From Fluctibacter corallii (GTDB lineage: Bacteria > Pseudomonadota > Gammaproteobacteria > Enterobacterales > Alteromonadaceae), in assembly GCF_025751585.1 (NCBI RefSeq), contig NZ_JAOWKX010000004.1, forward strand, positions 1-64,000: a stretch of 64,000 nucleotides of DNA. Direction: 5' to 3'. Below are positions 29,152-37,816 of this stretch, piece by piece; the stretch's first letter is position 1, and each line of letters begins with the position of its first letter. The notes under the pieces were generated by a model. It made no database searches, had not been told where the DNA came from, and was given only the letters and a program-made list of their open reading frames with translations. The position numbers and the translations under genes are program-made.

Positions 29152-30084
29152 TTATTTGCCAATAAATTCGACCCGTTCTGCCTGAATTTTCTCCAACGCG
29201 TAGTTGTGCATTTTCGAGCGAGAACCCTCTCCTTGCGCTTTGGGAGGATAAAACAACTCTTTAATGTCTGGATGGTCTACATAGACCTCGTCTAACGCGG
29301 CGCGAATTTCACTCAGGGTTTTATCAAGATTGGTAGAGAAATCGGGCTTTTTACGCTTTGTATGACCTAGTTCAATCAGTCTAAAAAAGTATCTATTGGC
29401 AAGGTTGACGAGCTCTTCAGGGACATTCTTGTTGTGATTGAGGCTCGGCGATTCATGTTGAATACAATAGTCGACCAACGCGGCGTAGAAGCAAAATGGT
29501 TTGTTAGACAGTGACACTGCGTAGTCGTTAACGCCATTGCCGATAACTTTTTCATTCAAGTTCACGACTAACCTAACTTGCGCTTCTGGTTCAGGTGTTG
29601 GCGTGTCCTCTTCTTGAAATAATGTTGAGGTGAAATACGTTTGATGGATGAATGCAAGCGCAAGGGCCAATAGAGGTGCAATAAAAGAGAGATAGTCTGA
29701 CCATGCAACAGGCAAAGGCACTAACTGAATGTGAATGTCTTGGTCTGGCGTGGATAGTACCCGTGTTGTTAACGATGCATTGATTGGCGTATCTGAGAAC
29801 CAAATCCCTTGCAGCGTGGCTATTTTCATTGGCGCCTTCATCGCTGTTAATTGCGCATTAACGGCGTGCAAATAATCTCGAATGGCACCTTCATGGGTGA
29901 CGGTTTTTAGACGCGGATTGGCAATGCGTAGCTTGGGTAAATCAAGCGCGATTCGCTTCTCAATACTATCGATGAGCCTATGTTGTTCAGCAGCATGCTG
30001 GTAAAATTTGCCGGATAAGTATGCGCCTTGGAAAACGACCCACAGCGTAAAGAATAGGGCACCCAGTTTCATTGTTTTAGTCAT
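29152..30084 (-). CDS. Hypothetical membrane protein, partner of the PhnD-like protein
   Basis: I do not recognise this 310-residue protein. It has TM segments at about 8-26 and 130-148, giving a periplasmic loop of about 100 residues and a cytoplasmic C-terminal half (about 155-310). The latter begins with acidic/proline linker residues (EEDTPTPEPE), then VRLVVNLNEKVIGNGVNDYAVSLSNK, a form that resembles a transcription-factor-like winged helix or sensor fold. Its ATG directly follows the stop of the upstream gene with no gap, using GAGGAAG inside that gene. The two products probably work together as an envelope sensor. Confidence 0.75.
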   Translation of the reverse strand: MTKTMKLGALFFTLWVVFQGAYLSGKFYQHAAEQHRLIDSIEKRIALDLPKLRIANPRLKTVTHEGAIRDYLHAVNAQLTAMKAPMKIATLQGIWFSDTPINASLTTRVLSTPDQDIHIQLVPLPVAWSDYLSFIAPLLALALAFIHQTYFTSTLFQEEDTPTPEPEAQVRLVVNLNEKVIGNGVNDYAVSLSNKPFCFYAALVDYCIQHESPSLNHNKNVPEELVNLANRYFFRLIELGHTKRKKPDFSTNLDKTLSEIRAALDEVYVDHPDIKELFYPPKAQGEGSRSKMHNYALEKIQAERVEFIGK

Positions 30085-30975
30085 TTACATTACTTCCTCA
30101 TTTACTGGTGAGTCATGTGGCATGCAAGGCTTCATTAGAATGAGGTGCTTGTAATAGTCTGATTGGGTTTCTTTGGCAAGAGTCTGTAAGGTCTTTTGTA
30201 CCGCGCATCGAAGATCGGTATTGGCAGTTTCCATTTTTAGGTACCACTTGCTGCCGGAGATATTGTTGTCAATTTCAGTAATATAGTTTTGAGAAAAGCG
30301 TTCACTATCTCGTTCATGCCAGTACGAAGAGATTAAATCGACGCGCCCAGAACTAAGTAGTTCACGCAGCGCACTGTGTGAATTGGCATAAACAATTTCT
30401 ACGTCGCCGTCCTTAATTCCTAATTCGTTGAGCATTTTCTTTGGAACAATATGCCCCGAGCGGCTGCTAGGGTAGTCTAATAAACCTATTCGTTTTCCCC
30501 ATAAATACTGTTTGGTCAATTCAGGTTGCTCCTTCAGTGAGAATAGATAGGTCGCATAGTCTTGATATTGAGCCACATTATCGTATCCATGCGTGCGTTG
30601 TGTCGCAAAAGCATGCATTAGGTTTTCTTTTACTAAAGCGAGGTCAGCAATTCCTTTACCAACATACTGAATTACATCTTCATCACTGTGGCTCCAGCGC
30701 ACTTTAACACGTCCAAACTGACGGTTTATTACGTCGTTAGTGCATAGTTTTGTCAGCAAACGCTCGGCTAGCGCACGGTCTGAGGTGAAGGTTAAAAATT
30801 CATCCTCATTATTGCCAGAACTTGTAAGACATGATTTGTTGTCGATGATTACATTCGGAATATCGTAAATTTGAGCTTCATTATCGAGGCGTCCAAGGAT
30901 CCAAAATACGAGAACCAAAAGCAGTGTACTTGACCACAAAAAAAACTTGCCAGAACGGAACAGACTTATAGACAT
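30085..30975 (-). CDS. Membrane-anchored PhnD/periplasmic-binding-like protein
   Basis: The 296 residues begin with a signal anchor (12-28, FFLWSSTLLLVLVFWILG). The rest resembles a type 2 periplasmic binding protein of the PhnD/TauA style: FTSDRALAERLLTKL, VGKGIADLALVKENL, KRIGLLDYPSSRSGHIVPKKML, then SGRVDLISSYW. A free substrate-binding protein with an uncleaved anchor and no ABC transporter nearby points to a sensory role. No clear ribosome site precedes the ATG at 30975. It is translationally linked to the next gene. Ligand unknown. Confidence 0.75.
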   Translation of the reverse strand: MSISLFRSGKFFLWSSTLLLVLVFWILGRLDNEAQIYDIPNVIIDNKSCLTSSGNNEDEFLTFTSDRALAERLLTKLCTNDVINRQFGRVKVRWSHSDEDVIQYVGKGIADLALVKENLMHAFATQRTHGYDNVAQYQDYATYLFSLKEQPELTKQYLWGKRIGLLDYPSSRSGHIVPKKMLNELGIKDGDVEIVYANSHSALRELLSSGRVDLISSYWHERDSERFSQNYITEIDNNISGSKWYLKMETANTDLRCAVQKTLQTLAKETQSDYYKHLILMKPCMPHDSPVNEEVM

Positions 30976-31193
30976 TTTTTGATAAGTTATTTTTACTTGT
31001 TGGGTTAATTTGACCAGTTAGTCTTACTTAATGCAATAGGTAAGTTTACTTAAGTATTCTAAGTTATTGTAAAATAACATATATTAAATAGAAATTATGA
31101 ATGTCGTTGAGGGGTTTTTATTTTATTGTATTACTTCAGAATATACGTGCTTGGTCTGAAAGATGGACAAGCAAAACAGTAATTTGGGGATAG

Positions 31194-31211
31194 ACTGAGA
31201 GTAATCTCAGT
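31194..31211 (+). repeat. Hairpin in the TonB receptor leader (1)
   Basis: ACTGAGA and TCTCAGT form a perfect 7-bp stem with a GTAA loop. It is followed by an A tract, not a T tract, so is not a forward terminator. Confidence 0.6.
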
Positions 31212-31228
31212 ATAAAAAAAGAAAATAC

Positions 31229-31256
31229 AGCAACCCGCACGAAAGTGTAGGTTGCT
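31229..31256 (+). promoter_or_regulatory. GAAA-capped hairpin in the TonB receptor leader (2)
   Basis: AGCAACC pairs with GGTTGCT and an inner CAC/GTG closes on a GAAA tetraloop, followed by TTATTTTG. It lies 80 bases upstream of the receptor start codon. It could be an attenuator, a protective 5' structure or a small-RNA terminator; position alone cannot decide. Confidence 0.6.
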
Positions 31257-31335
31257 TATTTTGTATGCGGCACTATAGTAGGCTGCGACAAATTTGGACA
31301 TACACCTTTTCTCTACACATTAGGAAACACACAAA

Positions 31336-34300
31336 ATGTTCGGAAAAACCAAGCTTAACCGCATTGCTCTTGCAGTAGCTATGTCGGTTGGTATGACTGC
31401 GAGCGCAATGGCTCAAGATACGTCATCAAGTATTCGTGGAACAATTACAACTCCACAGGGTACGCCTGCAGCGGATACGACGATTACGATTATTCACGAA
31501 CCTACAGGATCTTCACGCACAATTACGACAAACGAGTTTGGTGGATTCCAAGCGCGCGGTCTTCGCGTTGGTGGTCCTTATAAAGTCATTATCGACTCTA
31601 AAACTTATCGCGATCAGCAAATTGAAGGGCTTTTCCTTCAGCTTGGCGAAACAGAGCGTTTAAATACACAGCTTCAATCTGATAATGTTGAAAACATCGT
31701 TGTTACAGGTTCTATGCCTTCATTTAGCTCTACGGCAAGTAGTGGCTTTTACGGGGAAGATGCAATTCGCTCCGCGGCGAGCTTAACACGTGATATCAAA
31801 GACGTTGTTCGCGCTAACCCACTTGTTACTGTCCTGCCAGGCGCAGAAGCTGAGATGACAATCGCTGGTTCTAACCCTCGTTTTAATAGTATTACTGTTG
31901 ACGGCATTGGCCAGAACGATGATTTCGGTTTGAACGGCGGCGGTTATCCGACTCAACGTTCACCTCTTCCTCTTGATGCGCTTGATCAGGTAACAGTTGA
32001 TGTTGCGCCTTTCGATGCGAAAGTATCTGGTTTCAGTGGCGGTATCGTTAATGCGGTATTCAAGTCTGGTACGAATGAATTCACTGGTTCTGTCTTTTAT
32101 GAAAAGCTAGACAGTGATTGGGGTGGTACACCTCGTAACGAAGGTAAAGATATCGAAATTGAATTCGAAGAAGAAACTTATGGTTTCACGCTTGGTGGGC
32201 CAATCATCAAAGATAAATTGTTCTTCTTTGGTGCCTATGAGTTTTATGAAGCTCCAAATTCATTAGATTGGGGACCAGCAGGTTCTGGTGCACCTAATGT
32301 GACGGATGCAACCCTTGAAGAAGTAAATGAAGTCATTCGTATCGCGAAGTCTGTTTATGGTTTAACAGACGAACAAATCGGCACTTATAGCGGTTCTCCT
32401 GTAGAGGAAGACGAGAAGTGGGTAGCGAAGATTGATTGGAATATTAACGACGATCATCGTGCGTCTTTTACATATCAATTCAATGAAGGTAACCGTACAC
32501 GTAATACTACTGACCGTGATGACACGTTGCGTCTATCGTCTCAGTGGTACAATGTAACTGAAACTTTAAATAACTACAGTGTTAAACTTTACTCTAATTG
32601 GACTGACGATTTCTCGTCTGAGTTAAGTGTAACGAAGAAAGACGTAGAGAACCGTCAAGCATCATTCGGTAGCACAGCTTCTTTCTCTGTCGATAACTTA
32701 GCGTCTGGCGGTGACATCGACTTTGGTGCAGATCCTTTCCGCCATGCAAACCAACTTGATACTGAAACGCTTAACGTTAAAGGTGATTTCACGTATTTAA
32801 TCGGTGAGCATAGCCTAGAGTTTGGATTTGAGTATCAAGATGTAGATTTTGCAAACATCTTCGTGCCTTATTCAAAAGGCGTGGTTGTTTTTGATGGACT
32901 AGAAAACTTCGAGAACAGAATTGCAGATGATTATCGCTATGAGAATGGTTCAGGTAACAACCCTGAAAACGCTGCGGCGATATTCACACGTAAAACAACC
33001 TCTTTGTACGTTCAGGACTCTTTTGAGTTAATGGAAGATCTTAACGTTCGTTTTGGCTTACGTTATGAGCGTATGACATCGAGCGACAAGCCTCCGTACA
33101 ATGCAAACCACTTTGCTCGTACTGGTTATGACAACACGGAAAACTTGGATGGGATTGACATCATCCTTCCACGTGCGGACTTCACTTACTACCTAAGCGA
33201 CGACGTAACCTTACGTGGTGGTGTTGGTCGTTTCGCAGGCGGTCAGCCTAACGTTTGGATTTCAAATGCATATTCTGACAATGGTGTTAATGTTGGCAGA
33301 TATCGTGATCGTACCGGTCTAACTGTACCTGATAGCATTGGCACGGAAATTCTGCGGGAAGCGTTTAGCGCAGTTCAAAATGCGCAAGGCGATGGTAACG
33401 TGTCATTCAACGACCCTAACTTTGAGCTTCCAAATGACTGGCGTTATCAGTTAGCAGTAGACTATATCGTTGATATTCCTTTCCTAGGTGAAGACTACTC
33501 GTGGACGACTGAGTTCTTACATATTGATCGTAAAGATGCGGCATTCTGGGTTGATGCGTCATTGTCACCTTCTGATGCTGTAGGAACTACCGCTGATGGT
33601 GGCCGTATTATTTTTGACGATAGTGATGAGCAGTACGGTTTGATGTTGACTAATGCAGCCGATGGTGGGCGTTCTAACATCCTAACGACGATGTTAAGCA
33701 AGTCGTGGGATAATGGGGTTTCATTTAGTACATCTTACACTCATCAAGACATTACTGAAGTTAACCCAGGCACGAACTCTACTGCGCGTAGTAACTACCG
33801 CTTCTCACCGTCTGTAAACAAAAACATTGCTGCAGATCATATGGGTACAGGTAACTTCGAAGTTGAGCACCGTTTCGTCATTAACCTTGGCTATAGCACA
33901 GAGTTGTTTGACGGCTACAGAACAGACATTAACTTATTCTTTGAGCGTCGCTCTGGTGAGTCAATTTCTTACGTTCTTGACAGAAACCGTGATGTATTCT
34001 TCGACTCATTCAGCCCTGGTTTTGATAACGGGAACTTTCTTCCATATATCCCAACTGCAAATGACGACAACGTTGTTTATCAGCAGATTACAGAAGAAGA
34101 AGTGTTGGCTTACATAGATGAGCGTGGCCTATCTAGCTATGCGGGTGGATATGTACCTAAGAATTCTGAAAAGACGCCTTGGGTTAACCGCATGGATTTG
34201 AGTTTTACTCAGCAAATCCCAGGCATCATGAATGACCACAAAGGCGAGTTCTACTTTGTTATTGAGAATATGTTAAACCTTATCGACAGCTCTCAAGGTA

Positions 34301-34461
34301 AAGTGTACGACAGTGAGTTTGGCACATATCGTTTGTATAGCATTGGCGACCTAGACGCGCAAAATCGCTACACGATCACAGGCCTAAAAGACGACACTGC
34401 GAACTTCAATGCAGAGGAGTCTGCATGGAAAATTAAAGTTGGTGTGAAATACGTTTTCTAA
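31336..34461 (+). CDS. TonB-dependent receptor, Oar-like with carboxypeptidase regulatory domain
   Basis: The 1041-residue outer-membrane protein has a signal peptide ending ASAMAQ, a carboxypeptidase-regulatory-like beta domain (about 30-110, IRGTITTPQGTPAADTTITI), a TonB-box-like NIVVTGS near residue 120 and a plug with NPRFNSITVDGIGQNDDF. A large beta barrel follows, ending in an aromatic strand (KIKVGVKYVF). Oar-like receptors take up large substrates such as peptides or oligosaccharides with TonB energy; the substrate here is unknown. AGGAA precedes the ATG. Codon use looks strongly biased, consistent with high expression. Its own terminator follows. Confidence 0.95.
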   Translation: MFGKTKLNRIALAVAMSVGMTASAMAQDTSSSIRGTITTPQGTPAADTTITIIHEPTGSSRTITTNEFGGFQARGLRVGGPYKVIIDSKTYRDQQIEGLFLQLGETERLNTQLQSDNVENIVVTGSMPSFSSTASSGFYGEDAIRSAASLTRDIKDVVRANPLVTVLPGAEAEMTIAGSNPRFNSITVDGIGQNDDFGLNGGGYPTQRSPLPLDALDQVTVDVAPFDAKVSGFSGGIVNAVFKSGTNEFTGSVFYEKLDSDWGGTPRNEGKDIEIEFEEETYGFTLGGPIIKDKLFFFGAYEFYEAPNSLDWGPAGSGAPNVTDATLEEVNEVIRIAKSVYGLTDEQIGTYSGSPVEEDEKWVAKIDWNINDDHRASFTYQFNEGNRTRNTTDRDDTLRLSSQWYNVTETLNNYSVKLYSNWTDDFSSELSVTKKDVENRQASFGSTASFSVDNLASGGDIDFGADPFRHANQLDTETLNVKGDFTYLIGEHSLEFGFEYQDVDFANIFVPYSKGVVVFDGLENFENRIADDYRYENGSGNNPENAAAIFTRKTTSLYVQDSFELMEDLNVRFGLRYERMTSSDKPPYNANHFARTGYDNTENLDGIDIILPRADFTYYLSDDVTLRGGVGRFAGGQPNVWISNAYSDNGVNVGRYRDRTGLTVPDSIGTEILREAFSAVQNAQGDGNVSFNDPNFELPNDWRYQLAVDYIVDIPFLGEDYSWTTEFLHIDRKDAAFWVDASLSPSDAVGTTADGGRIIFDDSDEQYGLMLTNAADGGRSNILTTMLSKSWDNGVSFSTSYTHQDITEVNPGTNSTARSNYRFSPSVNKNIAADHMGTGNFEVEHRFVINLGYSTELFDGYRTDINLFFERRSGESISYVLDRNRDVFFDSFSPGFDNGNFLPYIPTANDDNVVYQQITEEEVLAYIDERGLSSYAGGYVPKNSEKTPWVNRMDLSFTQQIPGIMNDHKGEFYFVIENMLNLIDSSQGKVYDSEFGTYRLYSIGDLDAQNRYTITGLKDDTANFNAEESAWKIKVGVKYVF

Positions 34462-34481
34462 AGTAAAACGTGTGTGTGTAG

Positions 34482-34508
34482 AAAGCCGGTCTTAGACCGG
34501 CTTTTTTT
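34482..34508 (+). terminator. Terminator of the TonB receptor gene
   Basis: AAAGCCGGTC and GACCGGCTTT form a perfect 10-bp stem with a TTA loop, followed by a seven-T run. Confidence 0.95.
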
Positions 34509-34602
34509 CGTTTTAGGCTCGTGTAAACGTTTGGGTTGGTCTGAATGGTTTGGTGGCGCGAAATCTTATACAATCAAAAAATACGAAGACGTGAAAAAGT
34601 GT

Positions 34603-35784
34603 ATGAAGTATTTAATTTTATTTGCGTGGATGATAATGGCAGTCAGTAAATCAATCAGTGCAAGTCAGCCCGACACGCTCAGAGTAGCAACATTTAATGC
34701 AAGCATGGATGCCACGAACTATGTAAAAGACAGTGCCGACATTACAGGTAAAGAGCTTTTTACGCATCTTGCTACAGGAGTACATCCGCAAATCAAAAAC
34801 ATTGCAGAAATTATTCAGCGTATTCGCCCTGATATTATTTTAATCAATGAATTTGATTACACCGAGAACAGTAACGTTGGGGTAGAGGCATTTTTGACGC
34901 GTTACCTCAATAAAGCACAAAACGGCGCGCAACCGATTGATTACCCTTATTATTACACTGCACCTGTAAATACGGGCATTCCATCTGGATTTGACTTAAA
35001 CCGAGATGGCAACGCTAGCGGCGCAATGGCTAATGCTTTTGGTTTTGGTTACTATCCTGGTCATTATGGCATGTTGGTGTTGAGCAAATACCCTATCAAT
35101 AATGAAAAGGTGCGTACTTTTCAGTACTTTCTTTGGAAAGATATGCCTGACAATTTAATGTCTCAAACTCGCACCAAAAATGGAGAACCTTGGTACGAGA
35201 GTGACGCCCAGTCAGTACTACGTTTGTCTTCTAAATCTCATTGGGATATTCCTGTTAAAGTGAATAATCACACCGTTCATATTCTGGCATCACACCCAAC
35301 CCCTCCAGTATTTGATGGCCCTGAAAATAGAAATGGACATAGAAACCACGATGAGATTCGTTTTTGGGTTGATTATCTGCGCCCAGGCAAAGCGTCATAT
35401 ATTTATGATGATACAGGGGAAACGGGCGGCTTTAAGGGCGAGTTTGGCGTCATTCTAGGCGACTTAAATGCATCTGCCGTAGAAGGAGACAGCCATGGTG
35501 AGGCGATAAACACATTATTGACTCACGACAACCTAATCAATGAGGTTATTCCAGCAAGCAGAGGCGGAGAGGCTAATCGCCCTAATAGTGAGTATGCTCA
35601 TACACATACTGCATCGTGGGGCATGCGGGCAGATTATGCTATTCCTACCCGTAGCAACTGGAAAACGACAGGAAGCGGCGTGTTTTGGCCTTCGGAAAAT
35701 GAGCCGCTACATCGTCTGGTTTCGGATAGAGCGGCATCGTCAGATCATCGGTTGGTATGGGTTGATTTGTCGTTCAATCAATAA
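34603..35784 (+). CDS. Secreted endonuclease/exonuclease/phosphatase family protein
   Basis: From ATG 34603 the 393 residues carry a signal peptide (MKYLILFAWMIMAVSKSISA) and an EEP fold: VATFNASMD, DIILINEFDYTE with the metal-binding Glu, the GDLNAS metal loop, and SSDHRLVWVDL with the terminal catalytic DH. The fold covers nucleases, phosphatases and phosphodiesterases; an exported member next to a TonB receptor suggests phosphate or nucleotide scavenging. A longer start is excluded because the receptor terminator lies inside it. Confidence 0.9.
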   Translation: MKYLILFAWMIMAVSKSISASQPDTLRVATFNASMDATNYVKDSADITGKELFTHLATGVHPQIKNIAEIIQRIRPDIILINEFDYTENSNVGVEAFLTRYLNKAQNGAQPIDYPYYYTAPVNTGIPSGFDLNRDGNASGAMANAFGFGYYPGHYGMLVLSKYPINNEKVRTFQYFLWKDMPDNLMSQTRTKNGEPWYESDAQSVLRLSSKSHWDIPVKVNNHTVHILASHPTPPVFDGPENRNGHRNHDEIRFWVDYLRPGKASYIYDDTGETGGFKGEFGVILGDLNASAVEGDSHGEAINTLLTHDNLINEVIPASRGGEANRPNSEYAHTHTASWGMRADYAIPTRSNWKTTGSGVFWPSENEPLHRLVSDRAASSDHRLVWVDLSFNQ

Positions 35785-35789
35785 TGAAG

Positions 35790-36254
35790 TTAAACGTTAT
35801 CGAATAAAGATTCGATCATGGTGCGTGTAGATTCGATTTCATCGACATTAGACGGCGCAATGAAAATGGTATCATCACCTGCAATGGTACCTAGCACGCC
35901 GTCTGCTTTACTTAAACTGTCTAGCAGCCGTGCAATCAGTTGCGCAGCACCAGGAGAAGTACGAATAATAATCATGACATTGTTATGAACAATGTCCAAC
36001 ACCAATTGTTTTAGTGGGCTTTTCGCCGTTGGCATGCCCAATTCTGGGGGAAGACAGTAGACCATATCACCACGGGCATTACGTGTTCTTACCGCGCCAA
36101 ATTTACTCAGCATACGAGACACTTTTGACTGACTGATATTGTCAAATCCCTGAGACTTCAAAGCATCAACGATTTCACCCTGGGAGCCAAAATCTTCTCT
36201 TTTAAGAATTGCTTTAAACGCTTTAATAAGTTCTTCTTGTTTGTTTGCAGCCAT
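35790..36254 (-). CDS. argR: Arginine repressor ArgR
   Basis: The 154-residue protein has the N-terminal winged helix ([39 protein letters not shown], with the SQSKVSR recognition helix) and the C-terminal arginine-binding, hexamer-forming domain ([26 protein letters not shown]). It represses arginine biosynthesis genes with L-arginine. Start at 36254 because GAGAGG lies just upstream. It is divergent from mdh, an arrangement common in gammaproteobacteria. Confidence 0.97.
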   Translation of the reverse strand: MAANKQEELIKAFKAILKREDFGSQGEIVDALKSQGFDNISQSKVSRMLSKFGAVRTRNARGDMVYCLPPELGMPTAKSPLKQLVLDIVHNNVMIIIRTSPGAAQLIARLLDSLSKADGVLGTIAGDDTIFIAPSNVDEIESTRTMIESLFDNV

Positions 36255-36324
36255 AAAACCCTCTCTTAAGCAGCGCACATTTTGCCATATTAATATAAAG
36301 AAGAAAGTATTAGTTCTAGAGTAT

Positions 36325-36347
36325 AGATATAGAAAATACCTATATCT
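36325..36347. promoter_or_regulatory. Inverted repeat in the argR-mdh intergenic region
   Basis: AGATATAG and CTATATCT form a perfect 8-bp inverted repeat with a 7-base spacer, 71 bases upstream of argR. It does not match the ARG box. It may be an operator or a transcript hairpin. Confidence 0.45.
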
Positions 36348-36588
36348 GTTTATTTTTTGAAAAATCCATGGAAGCCAATTTTAGTGTAATTTCGCCGCTT
36401 ATTTGGCGAAGTTGTGCAAACGGTTGTAAAATTAGGCCAAAATAGTGGGGAATAGTCTTGAAAAATGAAAGTTCACCCCCACTTTGCACACTTACCCATT
36501 GGCTCGGCAGCATGAAATCATTGTTTTTTTCATTGGCTTCAATTAGTGTTGCCCGGCAAAATTATTCGAATATTCACAGGAGATAATC

Positions 36589-37524
36589 ATGAAAGTAGCT
36601 GTGTTAGGTGCTGCCGGTGGTATTGGTCAGGCGTTGTCACTTCTTCTAAAAACTCAGCTTCCAGCGGGTTCAGAACTAAGCTTGTATGATGTTGCCCCCG
36701 TTGTGCCGGGTGTTGCTGTCGACTTAAGCCACATTCCTACTGACGTCAAAGTAAAAGGGTTCGGTAAAGACGATCTCTCTGATGCGCTTCAAGGGTGTGA
36801 CATCGTGCTTATTCCAGCAGGTGTGCCTCGTAAGCCTGGAATGGATCGTTCTGACTTGTTCAATATCAATGCGGGTATCGTGAAAAACCTTGTTGAAGCG
36901 ATTGCAGACAACTGCCCTAAAGCTTGCATTGGCATTATCACGAATCCTGTGAATACAACGGTTGCTATTGCAGCTGAGACGTTAAAGGCAAAAGGCGTAT
37001 ACGACAAGAATAAATTGTTCGGTGTGACGACGTTAGACGTAATCCGTGCGGAAACATTTGTTGCAGAGGCGAAGGGCCTGAACCCTGCGAATGTGCATGT
37101 TCCTGTCATTGGTGGCCATTCTGGTACGACGATTTTACCCCTCCTGTCACAAGTTGAAGGTGTCTCTTTCTCTGAAGACGAAGTGTCGCAACTAACGCAT
37201 AGAATTCAAAATGCGGGTACAGAAGTGGTTGAAGCTAAAGCCGGTGGCGGTTCAGCAACGTTATCAATGGGCCAAGCAGCAGCGCGTTTCTGTTTGTCTC
37301 TTGTCGCAGCAATGAAGGGCGACAACGTTGTGGAGTACACATACGTTGAAACTAACAGCGATGACGCTACATTCTTTGCTCATCCGGTGCGTTTAGGTAA
37401 GAATGGTGTTGAAGAGATTCTATCTTACGGCGACCTAAGTGACTTTGAGCAAAAAGCAAAAGACGATATGTTAGACGGCTTGCGTAACGATATTAAAATT
37501 GGCGTCGAGTTTGTTGCTGGCTAA
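36589..37524 (+). CDS. mdh: Malate dehydrogenase
   Basis: The 311-residue protein is a full-length NAD-dependent malate dehydrogenase of the E. coli type. The NAD-binding start is [19 protein letters not shown]; the substrate arginines are in [23 protein letters not shown] and the catalytic histidine in [17 protein letters not shown] are present. It oxidises malate to oxaloacetate in the TCA cycle (cytoplasm). CAGGAG precedes the ATG and a strong terminator follows. Confidence 0.98.
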   Translation: MKVAVLGAAGGIGQALSLLLKTQLPAGSELSLYDVAPVVPGVAVDLSHIPTDVKVKGFGKDDLSDALQGCDIVLIPAGVPRKPGMDRSDLFNINAGIVKNLVEAIADNCPKACIGIITNPVNTTVAIAAETLKAKGVYDKNKLFGVTTLDVIRAETFVAEAKGLNPANVHVPVIGGHSGTTILPLLSQVEGVSFSEDEVSQLTHRIQNAGTEVVEAKAGGGSATLSMGQAAARFCLSLVAAMKGDNVVEYTYVETNSDDATFFAHPVRLGKNGVEEILSYGDLSDFEQKAKDDMLDGLRNDIKIGVEFVAG

Positions 37525-37548
37525 ACAACATTAAAGAATTTTATTTTT

Positions 37549-37583
37549 AAAGCCGACTCGTTTTTGATGAGTCGGCTTTTTTT
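37549..37583 (+). terminator. Terminator of mdh
   Basis: AAAGCCGACTC and GAGTCGGCTTT form a perfect 11-bp stem with a 9-base loop and a T-run. Confidence 0.95.
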
Positions 37584-37753
37584 ATGGAATCTTTTGCACA
37601 AACCGGGATTTGCTGTGACAACCGGAGGCGTTTCTGGGATTAATGGGGGGATAATGCGGTTGTGTATTTTTTAATAAATTCATACACTTTACCACTCATC
37701 TTGTGGTTAATGGATGATTCAATTATTGGCAAGGACTGTCATCACCTCTTTCA

Positions 37754-37767
37754 CACCTAGCTAGGTG
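37754..37767. promoter_or_regulatory. Perfect 14-bp palindrome upstream of the surface protein gene
   Basis: CACCTAGCTAGGTG is its own reverse complement and lies 49 bases upstream of the start codon at 37817. It is followed by a TAACAG/CTGTTA inverted repeat around 37780-37804. It is a candidate operator for the accessory region; no regulator is identified. Confidence 0.5.
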
Positions 37768-37816
37768 CTTTCTTGATAACAGTAATGCCCTTTTTTAACT
37801 GTTATTAAGGACTGTT

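Noticed and set aside
34474..34602. Longer start for the EEP-family gene
   Set aside because: The TonB receptor terminator at 34482-34508 lies inside it; the signal peptide starts at 34603.
36563..36572. ARG box before mdh (TATTCGAATA palindrome)
   Set aside because: The palindrome lacks the TGAAT-N4-ATTCA spacing of an ArgR half-site pair, so I do not call it an operator.
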